A stretch of DNA of 64,000 nucleotides from an uncultured Christensenellaceae bacterium (GTDB lineage Bacteria; Bacillota; Clostridia; Christensenellales; UMGS416). Both the position numbers and the translations under genes were made by a program. Of the stretch, positions 8,398 through 16,492 are shown piece by piece (within the stretch, counting starts at the first letter, position 1; the number at the start of each line of letters is the position of its first letter). The notes under the pieces are model-generated. The model searched no databases. It worked only from the letters and a program-made list of their open reading frames with translations, and was not told the DNA's origin. The DNA lies in the NCBI GenBank assembly GCA_944376795.1, contig CALWDW010000012.1:103201-167200 (forward strand), given 5' to 3'.

Positions 8398-9063
8398 TTA
8401 GCTCCAGGAGGGTTCGGCCAGCGCCGCGATGCCGCGGGCCAGCCGTCCCAAGGGATCGTCAAAGTGGCCGCCGGGGTTCTGCTCCAGCCGGGTGGGACAT
8501 AGGGCGGCCCAGTGGGCCGCCAGCCGTTGGGTGGCGCCCTTGACCGCGGCCATGCGCCGGTTCCGGGTACGGTGCTCCTGGCTGCCCAGGGACAGGTAGA
8601 TGCGGGGCTGCTCTGCCATCAGGGGATGGGACAGGGCGTAGTCCTCCCAGCCGTCATACCATAGGGAACCGGAGACGCTAGCGGCATCCTGGAAGAGAGG
8701 ACTGTGGTAGAGGGCGTAAACCGCGAAAAGCCCGGCCAGCGAATAGCCGGCGATTCCCCGGCGCAGGACAGGGAAACCCAGCAGCGCTTCGGCTTCGGGA
8801 AGCAGCGCCTCCAGCGCCGTGAGATGCTCCGGGGCGCCGCCGGTAAAGCTGGCTTCCCCCCTAAAAAGGGCGGGCGCCGGCCAGGGGGACAGGTCCGGGA
8901 GACCGTCCTCCTTCTCCACACAGATGAGGGCGCAGCGCCCCTCCAGACGCTGGGCCAGCGCATCCGCATCATGGGAATGTACCCAGATCACCGGCCGGGG
9001 CTCGTGGCCCGTGCCGTAGATGCGCAGGCGGTACGGGGGACGCTCCAGAAACAGGGCTTCCAT
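8398..9063 (-). CDS. Predicted alpha/beta-hydrolase esterase (COG2819-like)
   Basis: A 221-residue cytoplasmic protein without a signal peptide. It has the nucleophile elbow GYSLAGLFAVYAL in mid-protein, with Ser flanked as in esterase D/enterochelin-esterase relatives, a following VSGSLWYDGW strand, an SLGSQEHRTRN loop where the acid/oxyanion region falls, and a C-terminal GGHFDD providing the catalytic His. The sequence is shorter than most family members (about 260-280) because the N-terminal strand region is compact. A GGAGGAACCCT site precedes the ATG. It is the last gene of a minus-strand run that includes a CPT-like kinase and YaiI. The substrate cannot be deduced; a siderophore or sugar ester is only a family-based possibility. 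Confidence 0.8.
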   Translation of the reverse strand: MEALFLERPPYRLRIYGTGHEPRPVIWVHSHDADALAQRLEGRCALICVEKEDGLPDLSPWPAPALFRGEASFTGGAPEHLTALEALLPEAEALLGFPVLRRGIAGYSLAGLFAVYALYHSPLFQDAASVSGSLWYDGWEDYALSHPLMAEQPRIYLSLGSQEHRTRNRRMAAVKGATQRLAAHWAALCPTRLEQNPGGHFDDPLGRLARGIAALAEPSWS

Positions 9064-9096
9064 AGGGTTCCTCCTTATGCGGGGGCAGGGCTTGTT

Positions 9097-9621
9097 TTAG
9101 CGGATGTCTGGGAAGAGCGCCGCCGCGATTTGGTCGGCGCATTCCTGGGGCGAGAAAAGGCTGGTATCCACCCGGAGGCTGTAGGCGATATTCTGCGCCA
9201 TCAGGGCGGCCTGCTCTTCGGACTGGGAGGGGTAGCGGTCTCCTCGCTGGATATTTCTCTGGCGGCACACGTCCAGGGGACAGTCCACGTGGACAATGTC
9301 CAGGGGGTACCCCTGGAAAATCTCCCGCACCAGGGCATAGTGGGGGGCGATCTCGGGCTGCTCCACCAGTATGCCATCGATGAGGATGTTTTTCCCATGG
9401 TCGGAGAAGAGCCGGGCGGTATAGTACATCATTCGCACCGCCTCGGCCAGGTATTTCCAATAGTTCTCCCGGAGAAATCGCTCCCCCACCGTCTCCTGAA
9501 AGAGATCGTTGGCCACCACATAGAAGAAGGGGCGCTCCCGCTCCTGGAGGGCCTCCACGATGGAGGTCTTCCCCGCGCTTGTCACTCCATTCAGGAATAG
9601 AATCCTTCCCTTTTCCATCAT
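9097..9621 (-). CDS. Chloramphenicol phosphotransferase-like P-loop kinase
   Basis: A 174-residue P-loop kinase. Residues 7-22 read RILFLNGVTSAGKTSI, with Walker A GVTSAGKTS as in the chloramphenicol 3-O-phosphotransferase family, followed by a VVANDLFQ segment where the catalytic Asp of that family sits, a GILV segment and VDCPLDVCRQRNIQRGDR, matching the conserved lid arginines. Family members are often annotated CPT-like, but only the Streptomyces enzyme is known to modify chloramphenicol, so resistance is not implied here. Two adjacent ATGs are possible (9621 or 9618) with GGAGGAGAC upstream; the start overlaps the yaiI stop by a few bases, so the two are cotranslated. Confidence 0.82.
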   Translation of the reverse strand: MMEKGRILFLNGVTSAGKTSIVEALQERERPFFYVVANDLFQETVGERFLRENYWKYLAEAVRMMYYTARLFSDHGKNILIDGILVEQPEIAPHYALVREIFQGYPLDIVHVDCPLDVCRQRNIQRGDRYPSQSEEQAALMAQNIAYSLRVDTSLFSPQECADQIAAALFPDIR

Positions 9622-10055
9622 GTCTCCTCCAATAATAGCCTCCGCAGCGCGCCGCGGAAGGCCGTGTCCTGTGCTGGGGTCCGCTTCTTGGGCCCCTTCG
9701 TTCGTCCCCCGGCCCGGCGGTAAACCTGGGCCTGGTGGCGCATGGCCAAGAGGCCGTCCATATTCTCCTCCCGATAGCGCCAGCCGTCTTGATGCAGGGG
9801 CCGGGCGCCTCGCGCCAGGGCCATGGCGGCCAGGCCATAGTCCTGGGTGACCACGATGTCTCCCGGCTGCGCCCGGTTGACCAGGGCCAGATCCACGCTG
9901 TCCGCCCCGCGATCCACCGTAATGGTCTGGGCGCCCGGCCGCTCCAGCCGGTGGGCAGTGTCGCAGAATAGGAGAATCTCGGCGCCGGCCCGGCTGCCTT
10001 CCTCCAGTAGGATGCCCACCACCGGGCAGGCGTCGGCGTCTACCAAGATGCGCAT
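9618..10055 (-). CDS. YaiI/YqxD family protein (UPF0178)
   Basis: A 145-residue protein with the family's N-terminal ILVDADACPV, a central DRGADSVDLALVN and VVTQDYGLAAMAL, and the RGGGRTKGPKK-like tail (here RAGGRTKGPKKRT). These Asp residues resemble a PIN-like nuclease active site, which is inferred from the fold family; no activity is established for it. I set the start at ATG 10055, 12 bases after GGAGGT; the frame stays open far upstream, but that extension is antisense-like translation of the neighbouring gene. It overlaps the 3' end of the pseudouridine synthase gene by 16 bases and its own stop overlaps the CPT-like kinase start. Confidence 0.9.
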   Translation of the reverse strand: MRILVDADACPVVGILLEEGSRAGAEILLFCDTAHRLERPGAQTITVDRGADSVDLALVNRAQPGDIVVTQDYGLAAMALARGARPLHQDGWRYREENMDGLLAMRHQAQVYRRAGGRTKGPKKRTPAQDTAFRGALRRLLLEET

Positions 10056-10963
10056 GGTATGACCTCCATGTCTCGGGTTAAGGCCTCCATGTCGGCGGGC
10101 AGGGGAACGGCAAAGGACAGCGGCCGTCCGGTGGAAAGCTGTCGGAGCCGCAGTACCGCCGCATGGAGGGCGGTGCGCGTCATGCCACCGCTGCCCTCCG
10201 TGCCGTAGAGAAAATCCCCGGCCAGAGGATGGCCCAGATAGGCCATATGCACCCGGATCTGGTGGGTGCGGCCGGTGTCCAGTACCAGGCGCAGCAGGGA
10301 AAAGGAAGCCCCCGCCGCTTCCGTGCGGTAGTGGGTAATCGCCCGCTGTCCCGCGGGATCCACCTGCCGCCGCAGCACCGAACCGGGCAGCCGGGCAATG
10401 GGAACATCCACCGTGCCCTGGGAAGGTGCGGGCCTGCCCTCTGCTACCGCCAGGTATTCCCGTACCAAAAGGCCGCTCTCCCGCTGGCGGCGCAGGTGTT
10501 CCTGCACGTAGGCACTCTTGGCCACGGCCAGCAGCCCCGAGGTGCACTTGTCGAGGCGGTTCACCGGACGGAATACCAGAGACTCCCCGCGTCGGGCAAA
10601 GTGCCACGCAGCAAAGTTGGCCAGGCTGTCCCGCAGGTGGCCGGAGGAGGGATGCACCGGTATTCCCGCCGGTTTGTTCAGTACCAGCAGGTCCTCGTCC
10701 TCGTAGACGATATCCAGGGGACCCTCCACCGGCTCTACACCGGGGGAGGTAGCTGTCGCCGGCTCCAGTAGGACTTCCAGCACTGCGCCGGCTCGGGCCC
10801 GGGCGTCAACATGCACCGGCTGGCCGTCCAGGCGTATGCCGCCGGGGTAGGTCTTGATCCGCTTGAGCAGGGTATGGGAAATGCCCAGTTCACCCCGCAG
10901 AATGGGCAAAAGGGGTATGCCCTCCTGGGCGGGGGTTAACGTGACGCGGAGAATCCGTTCGAT
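10040..10963 (-). CDS. RluA-family pseudouridine synthase, probable ATC start
   Basis: Isomerises uridine to pseudouridine in rRNA or tRNA. Domains: an S4-like N-terminal part (GISHTLLKRIKTYPGGIRLDG) and the RluA catalytic domain with NKPAGIPVHPSSGH, then the HRLD-equivalent VNRLDKCTSGLLAVAKS containing the catalytic Asp, REYLAVAEG, and DTGRTHQIRVHMAYLGHPLAGD. The family normally begins with a short MxRxLxxxV segment. Here IERILRVTLTPAQEG fits that start, and AAAGGAGG lies 8 bases before its first codon, which is ATC (10963-10961). The only upstream in-frame ATG is at 11212 and would add 83 unlike residues (giving 390) with no family match. I prefer 307 residues from ATC; the longer form is the alternative. 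Confidence 0.85.
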   Translation of the reverse strand: MERILRVTLTPAQEGIPLLPILRGELGISHTLLKRIKTYPGGIRLDGQPVHVDARARAGAVLEVLLEPATATSPGVEPVEGPLDIVYEDEDLLVLNKPAGIPVHPSSGHLRDSLANFAAWHFARRGESLVFRPVNRLDKCTSGLLAVAKSAYVQEHLRRQRESGLLVREYLAVAEGRPAPSQGTVDVPIARLPGSVLRRQVDPAGQRAITHYRTEAAGASFSLLRLVLDTGRTHQIRVHMAYLGHPLAGDFLYGTEGSGGMTRTALHAAVLRLRQLSTGRPLSFAVPLPADMEALTRDMEVIPCASW

Positions 10964-11223
10964 GGCGGGAGCCTCCTTTCTTGGGTTGGGGGAATATTCG
11001 CGGCAAAACCCGCCGCATCCTGCCGCCAGTCTGTCCAGAAAATCCGACCGCAGTCTTTTTTGCGTAAACCCGGGAGAAGGGAGCTCCCGGAAGAACGCAG
11101 GGGAGCAGCTGCAAGATGCATGCAGCCGTTCCCCTGTTAACCATAAGGCAGCCTTCTTGCTGGAAAACCCACGCTCGCACAAGGCTTGCGCAGCAGCAAT
11201 TCCGTCCCGCACGCAGAACCCAG

Positions 11224-11765
11224 CGCTTGGCCCACCCTATCCTCCCCCTAAAGTTTGAGAAAGGAGGGGGTACGGGGGAGGGCCCCCTTTGGGGAAGGCG
11301 CGCTTTTCCCCGCAGGAACCCCTATATCCGCAAGGACGCCTCAAGGCTCTCTCACCCGTGTACAGGACCCGGCCGCTTGGCCCGCCCTATCCTCCCCCTA
11401 AAGTTTGAGAAAGGCGGGAGGTACGGGGGAGAGGCCCCCTTTGGGGAAAGCGCGCTTTTCCCCGCAGGAACCCGTATTTCCGCAAGGACGCCTCAAGGCT
11501 CTCTCGGCCCGCGTACAGGACCCGGCCGCTTGGCCCGCCCTATCCTTCCCCTAAAGTTTGAGAAAGGTGGGGGTACGGGGGAGGGCCCCCTTTTGCAGAA
11601 GGCGCGCTTTCCCCGCAGGAACCCGTATTTTCGCAAGGGTGCCCCCAAGGCTCTCTCGCCCGTGTACAGGACCCGGCCGCTTGGCACGTCCTATCCTCCC
11701 CCTAAAGTTTGAGAAAGGTGGGGGTGCGGGGGAGGGAAACCTTTTTCAAAAGGTTTCCCTCCCCC
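11224..11765. repeat. About 3.5 tandem copies of a ~151-bp repeat ending in a perfect 18-bp hairpin
   Basis: The landmark CGCTTGG...CCTAAAGTTTGAGAAAGG occurs beginning near 11224, 11374, 11527 and 11678, periods 150, 153 and 151. Each unit also carries TACGGGGGAG, a GGGGAA(G/A)GCGCGCTTTTCCCC inverted repeat, CCGCAGGAACCC and CGCAAGG. The last copy is cut short and changes into a perfect 18-bp inverted repeat at 11728-11765 with a 2-base centre. The region is between the pseudouridine synthase and ABC operon and is 3' of the latter. It translates in one frame as a repetitive open frame, but that is a by-product of repeat lengths divisible or nearly divisible by three. Confidence 0.85.
11728..11765 (-). 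terminator. Long perfect hairpin downstream of the ABC exporter operon
   Basis: GGGGGAGGGAAACCTTTT pairs exactly with AAAAGGTTTCCCTCCCCC across two bases. It lies 23 bases beyond the stop codon of the ABC gene ending at 11789, so it can end or protect that transcript, although no U-tract follows. A related hairpin occurs at 26095-26132, so it is also a dispersed element. Confidence 0.5.
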
Positions 11766-11788
11766 GGAACTTGCGCAAAATACGAAGC

Positions 11789-13528
11789 CTATCCCTCGGC
11801 CTGGGCGAATTGGGCGTTGTACAGCTTGGCGTAGAAGCCGCCTCGGGCCAGCAGTTCCTCGTGCCGGCCCTGCTCCACGATGTGGCCGGCGTCCATGACC
11901 AGGATGCAGTCGGCCTCCCGGATGGTGGAGAGCCGGTGGGCCACGATGAAGGAGGTGCGGCCCTGCATCATTTTCTGGAAGGCCCGCTGGATGCGGATCT
12001 CGGTACGGGTATCGATGGAGCTGGTGGCCTCGTCCAGGATGAGCATGGCCGGGTCGGTGAGCATGACCCGGGCGATGGACAGCAGCTGCTTCTGGCCCTG
12101 GGAGATATTGCCACCCTCCTCGGCAATGACGGTATCATAGCCCTGGGGCAGCCGCTGGATGAAGCTGTGGGCATGGGCGGCCTTGGCGGCGGCGACGATC
12201 TCCTCCATGGTGGCTTCCGGCTTGCCGTAGGCGATATTGTCCCGGATGGTGCCCGCGAAGAGCCAGGTGTCCTGGAGCACCATGCCATACTGCCGGCGCA
12301 GGTTCCCTCGGGGTACCTGGCGGATCGGGATCCCGTCCACCCGGATTTCCCCGGCATCCACATCGTAGAAGCGCATCAGCAGGTTGATCAGTGTGGTCTT
12401 GCCGCAGCCGGTGGGCCCGACGATGGCAATGCGTTCGCCGGGCTGGGCCACCAGGCTCAGGTTCTGGATCAGGGGGCGCTCCGGCAGGTACGAGAAGTCC
12501 ACGTGATCTAGCTCCACACGGCCCTGGCAGTCCCGGAGGGTGTGCTGGGTGGAGTCGGGGGATTCGGCGGGCTCGTCGATGACGGCAAAGACCCGCCGCG
12601 CCGATGCAAAGGCGCTCTGCAGCTCGGTGACTACGCCGGAGATCTCGTTGAAGGGCTTGGTGTACTGGTTGGCGTAGGTGAGGAAGGCCGAGATATCCCC
12701 TACGCTGATGCGGCCCATCACCGCGCTGATGGCCCCGGTGATGCCCACCGCCGCGTAAACCAGGCCGTTGACAAAGCGGGTGCAGGGGTTGGTGATGGAG
12801 GAGTAGAATTGGGCCTTGCGTCCGCTGGTGTAGAGGCGGCCGTTGATCTCCTCAAAGGCAGCTTGGGCCCGCTGCTCGTAGCCAAAGGTTTTGACCACCT
12901 TTTGTCCGCCTACCATTTCCTCGATATAGCCCCCCAGCTCGCCCTGGATGGCAGAGGACTGCTTGAAGAAGGCGTAGGTTCTCTTGGCGATGAAGGACGC
13001 CACAAACAGGGAGACGGGGGTGAGCAGCACCACCACCAGCGTATTGCCCCAGTCCAGGGACAGCATGAAGCCCAGGGTGCCCAGGATGGTGACAATCCCA
13101 GTGAAGAGCTGGGTAAAGCCCTGGAGAAGGCCGTCGCTGATGCGCTCGATGTCATTGACCACCCGGCTGATGAGGTCGCCATGGGCGTGGCTGTCCACGT
13201 ACCGCAGGGGGACCTGGGAAAGCTTGGCAAAGACGTCTACCCGGATATCCCGTACCGTACGGTGGCTGACCACGTTGTTGCACAGGCCCAGCAGCCACTG
13301 GAACAGGGCGCTGACCCCTACGGTAATCCCCAGCTGGAGGGCGATCCGCAGGATCCCCGGGAAGTCCACCTGTCCGGGGCCCACAATCAGGTCTACGCCG
13401 CGGCCTACCAGGACCGGAGCGTAGAGGGTTAGAGAGGTGCCGATCAGGGCACTGAGCAGCGCTAGCGCCAGGTAGAGGCGGTAGGGGCGGGTATAGGACA
13501 GAATTCTCCGCAGCACGCTCTTATCCAT
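11789..13528 (-). CDS. ABC exporter half-transporter, subunit with canonical ATPase residues
   Basis: A 579-residue fused permease-ATPase of the MDR/ABCB-type. An N-terminal six-helix membrane domain (to about residue 320) is followed by an NBD with Walker A GPTGCGKTTLIN, Q-loop MVLQDTWLF, signature ISQGQKQ (canonical LSGGQ is altered), Walker B AMLILDEATSSID with catalytic Glu, and H-loop FIVAHRLSTI with the switch His. It starts 8 bases inside the preceding ABC gene, so both chains are cotranslated and likely form a heterodimer like BmrCD or TM287/288. The altered signature pairs with the partner's degenerate Walker B in such dimers. The substrate (drug, lipid or peptide) is not deducible. 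Confidence 0.93.
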   Translation of the reverse strand: MDKSVLRRILSYTRPYRLYLALALLSALIGTSLTLYAPVLVGRGVDLIVGPGQVDFPGILRIALQLGITVGVSALFQWLLGLCNNVVSHRTVRDIRVDVFAKLSQVPLRYVDSHAHGDLISRVVNDIERISDGLLQGFTQLFTGIVTILGTLGFMLSLDWGNTLVVVLLTPVSLFVASFIAKRTYAFFKQSSAIQGELGGYIEEMVGGQKVVKTFGYEQRAQAAFEEINGRLYTSGRKAQFYSSITNPCTRFVNGLVYAAVGITGAISAVMGRISVGDISAFLTYANQYTKPFNEISGVVTELQSAFASARRVFAVIDEPAESPDSTQHTLRDCQGRVELDHVDFSYLPERPLIQNLSLVAQPGERIAIVGPTGCGKTTLINLLMRFYDVDAGEIRVDGIPIRQVPRGNLRRQYGMVLQDTWLFAGTIRDNIAYGKPEATMEEIVAAAKAAHAHSFIQRLPQGYDTVIAEEGGNISQGQKQLLSIARVMLTDPAMLILDEATSSIDTRTEIRIQRAFQKMMQGRTSFIVAHRLSTIREADCILVMDAGHIVEQGRHEELLARGGFYAKLYNAQFAQAEG

Positions 13529-15260
13529 TTTGACGAACCTCCTCCTCCCGCAGCTGGGACAGGCAGATTTCCCGGTAGACCTGGCAGCTCTCGAAGAGCG
13601 TCTCGTGGGTGCCTAGGCCGGCGATCCGGCCTTCATCCAATACCAGGATCCGGTCGGCACCCCGCACGGTATGCACCCGCTGGGAGACCATGAGCACAGT
13701 GCAGCCGGCGGTTTCCCGGCGGATCGAGCGGCGCAGGGCCGCATCGGTGGCAAAGTCCAGGGCGCTGGCGCTGTCGTCCAGAATCAGGATGTCTGGATGT
13801 CCCACCAGGGCGCGAGCGATGGTTAGCCGCTGCCGCTGGCCTCCCGAGAAGTTCCGGCCGCCCTGCTCCACGCGGGTGTTTAGACCGTCGGGAAGCTTGT
13901 CCACGAATTCGGCGGCTTGGGCTACTTCCAGCGCCTGATGGATGGATGCATCCGAGGCATCCTCCTGGCGCCATTGCATATTCTCCCGCAGGGTGCCGGA
14001 GAAGAGCAGCGTCCGCTGGGGGACGATGCCCATCTTACCCCGGAGCCAGGACAGCGGCGCCTGGGAAATATCTACGCCGTCCACCAGGATGGAACCGGCG
14101 GTTACGTTATAAAAGCGGGGGATAAGATTGACCAAAGTACTCTTTCCCGAGCCGGTGCCGCCGATGATGCCCAGCGTTTCTCCGGGACGGATCTCCAGGG
14201 AAATATCCGTGAGGGCGTTCTCCTGGGCTTCGCCGTAGGCAAAGGAGACGTTGCGGAACGCGATGCGAGGCGCGCCGGGAACCGGGACCGGATCGGCGCC
14301 GGCAAGATCCGCCACCGACGGCACGATATCCAGCACCGCGTTCACCCGGGCGGCGGAGGCCGCCGCCTTGGTGAAGATGACCACCAGATTGGCCACCACG
14401 ATGAGGGCCAGCAGGATCTGGTTCATGTAATTGATGATGGCAATCAACTCGCCCTGGGTCAGATGTCCGGCATCCACCCGGATGCCGCCAAAGTAGAGAA
14501 TCGCTACAATGGCCAGATTGACGATGATAAAGGTCAGCGGGCTGAGCAGCGCGGAAATCTTGCCCACCCGGATGGTGGCCCGGGTCAGTTCGTCGGCAGC
14601 GCTGTCAAAGCGCGCCTTCTCGGCTTCTTGCTTATGGAAGGCGCGGATGACCCGGACGCCGGAGAGGTTTTCCCGGGTAATTAAGGAAATCCGGTCCAGA
14701 TATCCTTGGATGCGGCCAAAGAAGGGGACCGAGCGGCTCATGATGGCGTACAGTGCCAGAGCGATCAGCGGGGCGGCGCACCAGAAGATGATGGAGAGGC
14801 GCAGATCCAGCGTCATGGCCATGACCGTGGCGCCAATCACCAGGAAGGGGGCGCGGATCACCAAACGGATCAGCATGGCCACCGCCAGCTGGAGTTGGTT
14901 TACATCGCTGGTCAGCCGGGTGATGAGGCTGGGGGTGCCGATGGCGTCAATCTCCCGGTGGGAGAGGCGGTTGATATGGGCGAAGAGGGCGTTGCGAACC
15001 ACCGTGCCAAAACCCTGGGAGGCCTTGGCGGCCGAGTACTGGCAAAAGAGGGAGCAGCCCAGGCCCACCACCCCCAGGCCCACCATCACCGCGCCCATGC
15101 GGAGGATATAGCCGGTATCCCCCTGGGCGATACCTACATCGATGATGGAGGCCATGACTAGGGGGACAATCAGCTCAAAGATGGCCTCCACCAGCTTAAA
15201 AATCGGCCCTAGGATCACCTGCTTGCGGAAATCCTTGAGAAACCGCGCGATTTTGATCAT
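13521..15260 (-). CDS. ABC exporter half-transporter, subunit with degenerate ATPase residues
   Basis: Partner of the downstream gene, 579 residues from ATG 15260 (an ATG 27 bases earlier lacks a good site, while GAGGGGAG sits 10 bases before 15260). Six transmembrane helices then an NBD: Walker A GGTGSGKSTLVN, Q-loop IVPQRTLLF, signature FSGGQRQR (canonical), Walker B DILILDDSASALD where Asp replaces the catalytic Glu, and an H-loop VLMVSQRVHTV where Gln replaces the switch His. Both replacements are the known marks of the degenerate nucleotide site of heterodimeric exporters, so this subunit has the non-hydrolysing site. It lies divergent to the LysR gene, with 125 bases between starts. Confidence 0.93.
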   Translation of the reverse strand: MIKIARFLKDFRKQVILGPIFKLVEAIFELIVPLVMASIIDVGIAQGDTGYILRMGAVMVGLGVVGLGCSLFCQYSAAKASQGFGTVVRNALFAHINRLSHREIDAIGTPSLITRLTSDVNQLQLAVAMLIRLVIRAPFLVIGATVMAMTLDLRLSIIFWCAAPLIALALYAIMSRSVPFFGRIQGYLDRISLITRENLSGVRVIRAFHKQEAEKARFDSAADELTRATIRVGKISALLSPLTFIIVNLAIVAILYFGGIRVDAGHLTQGELIAIINYMNQILLALIVVANLVVIFTKAAASAARVNAVLDIVPSVADLAGADPVPVPGAPRIAFRNVSFAYGEAQENALTDISLEIRPGETLGIIGGTGSGKSTLVNLIPRFYNVTAGSILVDGVDISQAPLSWLRGKMGIVPQRTLLFSGTLRENMQWRQEDASDASIHQALEVAQAAEFVDKLPDGLNTRVEQGGRNFSGGQRQRLTIARALVGHPDILILDDSASALDFATDAALRRSIRRETAGCTVLMVSQRVHTVRGADRILVLDEGRIAGLGTHETLFESCQVYREICLSQLREEEVRQNG

Positions 15261-15316
15261 ATTTCCATCGCTCCCCTCTTGTTCCATCGCGCTTTCTCTC
15301 GTATTATATCATAGAA

Positions 15317-15357
15317 GGAACCATACGAAACCAATCTCATTAATATGGGAACCATAT
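15317..15357. promoter_or_regulatory. Direct repeat GGAACCATA in the lysR-ABC divergent promoter region
   Basis: GGAACCATA occurs at 15317-15325 and again at 15348-15356, exactly 31 bases apart, three helical turns, in an AT-rich stretch between the divergently transcribed LysR gene and the ABC operon. This spacing fits two LysR half-sites on one DNA face. It is an inference; no consensus is known for this regulator. Confidence 0.45.
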
Positions 15358-15385
15358 ATTTTTTGTATAGATATGGAGACGCATT

Positions 15386-16288
15386 ATGGACATCAAGCAA
15401 TTGGAGTATTTTGCCGCCATTGCCCAGGAGGGGAGCATCTCCGCCGCTGCCCGCAAGCTGCACATCAGCCAGCCGCCTCTGAGCCAGCAGCTGCGCCTAT
15501 TGGAGGAGGAGCTGGGCCTTTTGTTGGTGGAGCGCGGACCGAGAAGGGCAACCCTCACCGAAGGGGGACGGCTGCTGTACGAGAGGGCCCAGGCGATCCT
15601 GGAATTGGCCGACAACACCGCCCGGGAGCTGCGGGATCTGGGCAGCGGTCTTTCGGGGACGCTGCGGCTGGGGGTGATTTCCTCCAGCGGGGCCATCCTG
15701 ATGCGGCGGAGCATGGCGGCGTTTTCCCATGCCCATCCCCGGGTACGGTTTGATATCCGGGAGGGAAATACCTATGAGCTGGTGGAACGGGTGCTTTCGG
15801 GGATGATCGAGGTGGCGGTGGTGCGCACACCCTTCTCCACCGACGGGTTGGCCTGTCGCCCGGTGCTGGAGGAACCCATGACGGCGGTGGCCCAGCCGGG
15901 AACCTGGCAAGAGGATGGGCCCATGACCTTGGCACAGCTGGCTGCGTATCCTTTGATCCTTTACCGGCGCTTTGAGCACATTATACTTCCGGCCTTCCTC
16001 CGGGAGGGGATCGACTGCACCATTCTTTGCAAGAACGACGACGCCCGCACCACCCTTCTGTGGGCCCAGGCGGGCCTAGGGGTGGGGCTGGCCCCCCGTT
16101 CGGCTACCGAAATCTTTTCTCCCGGAAGCCTCCAGGTGCGGGTGGTGGATTATGAAGGGCTGCGTACCCAGGTTACGGTGATTACCAAGGCGGGAGGCTA
16201 TCTTTCCCAGATTGCTCGGCGCTTTGTCGACTTCTTTGCGCCGGAGGCTTCCGGGAAGGATGCGGCGCCGGAAAGCGGCGGCGTTTAG
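15386..16288 (+). CDS. LysR-type transcriptional regulator
   Basis: A 300-residue regulator. The N-terminal winged helix (MDIKQLEYFAAIAQEGSISA, then ARKLHISQPPLSQQLRLLEE in residues 1-60) matches the family, and the rest is the type 2 periplasmic-binding fold effector domain, with FDIREGNTYELVERVLSGMI and PFSTDGLACRPVLEEPM segments. It is divergent from the ABC exporter genes, the usual LysR-target layout, so it probably controls that operon and itself. It could also act on the sugar-acid genes starting at 16493, 200 bases past its stop, but a separate promoter with its own operator sits there. The co-inducer is unknown. Confidence 0.93.
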   Translation: MDIKQLEYFAAIAQEGSISAAARKLHISQPPLSQQLRLLEEELGLLLVERGPRRATLTEGGRLLYERAQAILELADNTARELRDLGSGLSGTLRLGVISSSGAILMRRSMAAFSHAHPRVRFDIREGNTYELVERVLSGMIEVAVVRTPFSTDGLACRPVLEEPMTAVAQPGTWQEDGPMTLAQLAAYPLILYRRFEHIILPAFLREGIDCTILCKNDDARTTLLWAQAGLGVGLAPRSATEIFSPGSLQVRVVDYEGLRTQVTVITKAGGYLSQIARRFVDFFAPEASGKDAAPESGGV

Positions 16289-16384
16289 GGAGCTGGGCTC
16301 TGTCCCGGGAAGCGGGCGGGGCTGCTGCCCCTAGGAAAGCCAGGCTTGGGACACAGCGCCTTTCGACAGGATGGGATCGGCAAA

Positions 16385-16442
16385 CCCGTCCATAAATTGA
16401 CGGACTGGCTCTATGGACGGGACGGGGCCCCTGCGGTATGAT
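16385..16442 (+). promoter_or_regulatory. Promoter with 10-bp inverted-repeat operator for the dehydratase genes
   Basis: CCCGTCCATA (16385-16394) and TATGGACGGG (16412-16421) form a perfect 10-bp inverted repeat with a 17-base spacer. TGGACG (16414-16419), inside its right arm, is 17 bases before TATGAT (16437-16442), a plausible sigma-A pair. A repressor bound there would block the -35 box. The first dehydratase gene starts at 16493. Confidence 0.55.
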
Positions 16443-16492
16443 CAGGCTATCCATATGCGCCGCGATGCGCGGCAGAATCGAGGTATTGTCCC

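Noticed and set aside
8104..8502. A possible 132-residue gene after tyrA
   Set aside because: The frame runs across a good terminator hairpin and into antisense of the esterase, and the product has no recognisable features.
9097..9621. Chloramphenicol resistance gene
   Set aside because: Only the fold family is supported; most CPT-like proteins are not known to act on chloramphenicol.
11116..11712. A 198-residue open frame with repeated LARPILPLKFEKGG segments
   Set aside because: It is the translation of the 151-bp tandem repeats; there is no ribosome site and the repeats keep sequence at DNA level with hairpins, not codon-wise constraint.
11224..11765. CRISPR-like array
   Set aside because: Units are about 151 bases with continuous similarity and no unique spacers; no cas genes nearby.
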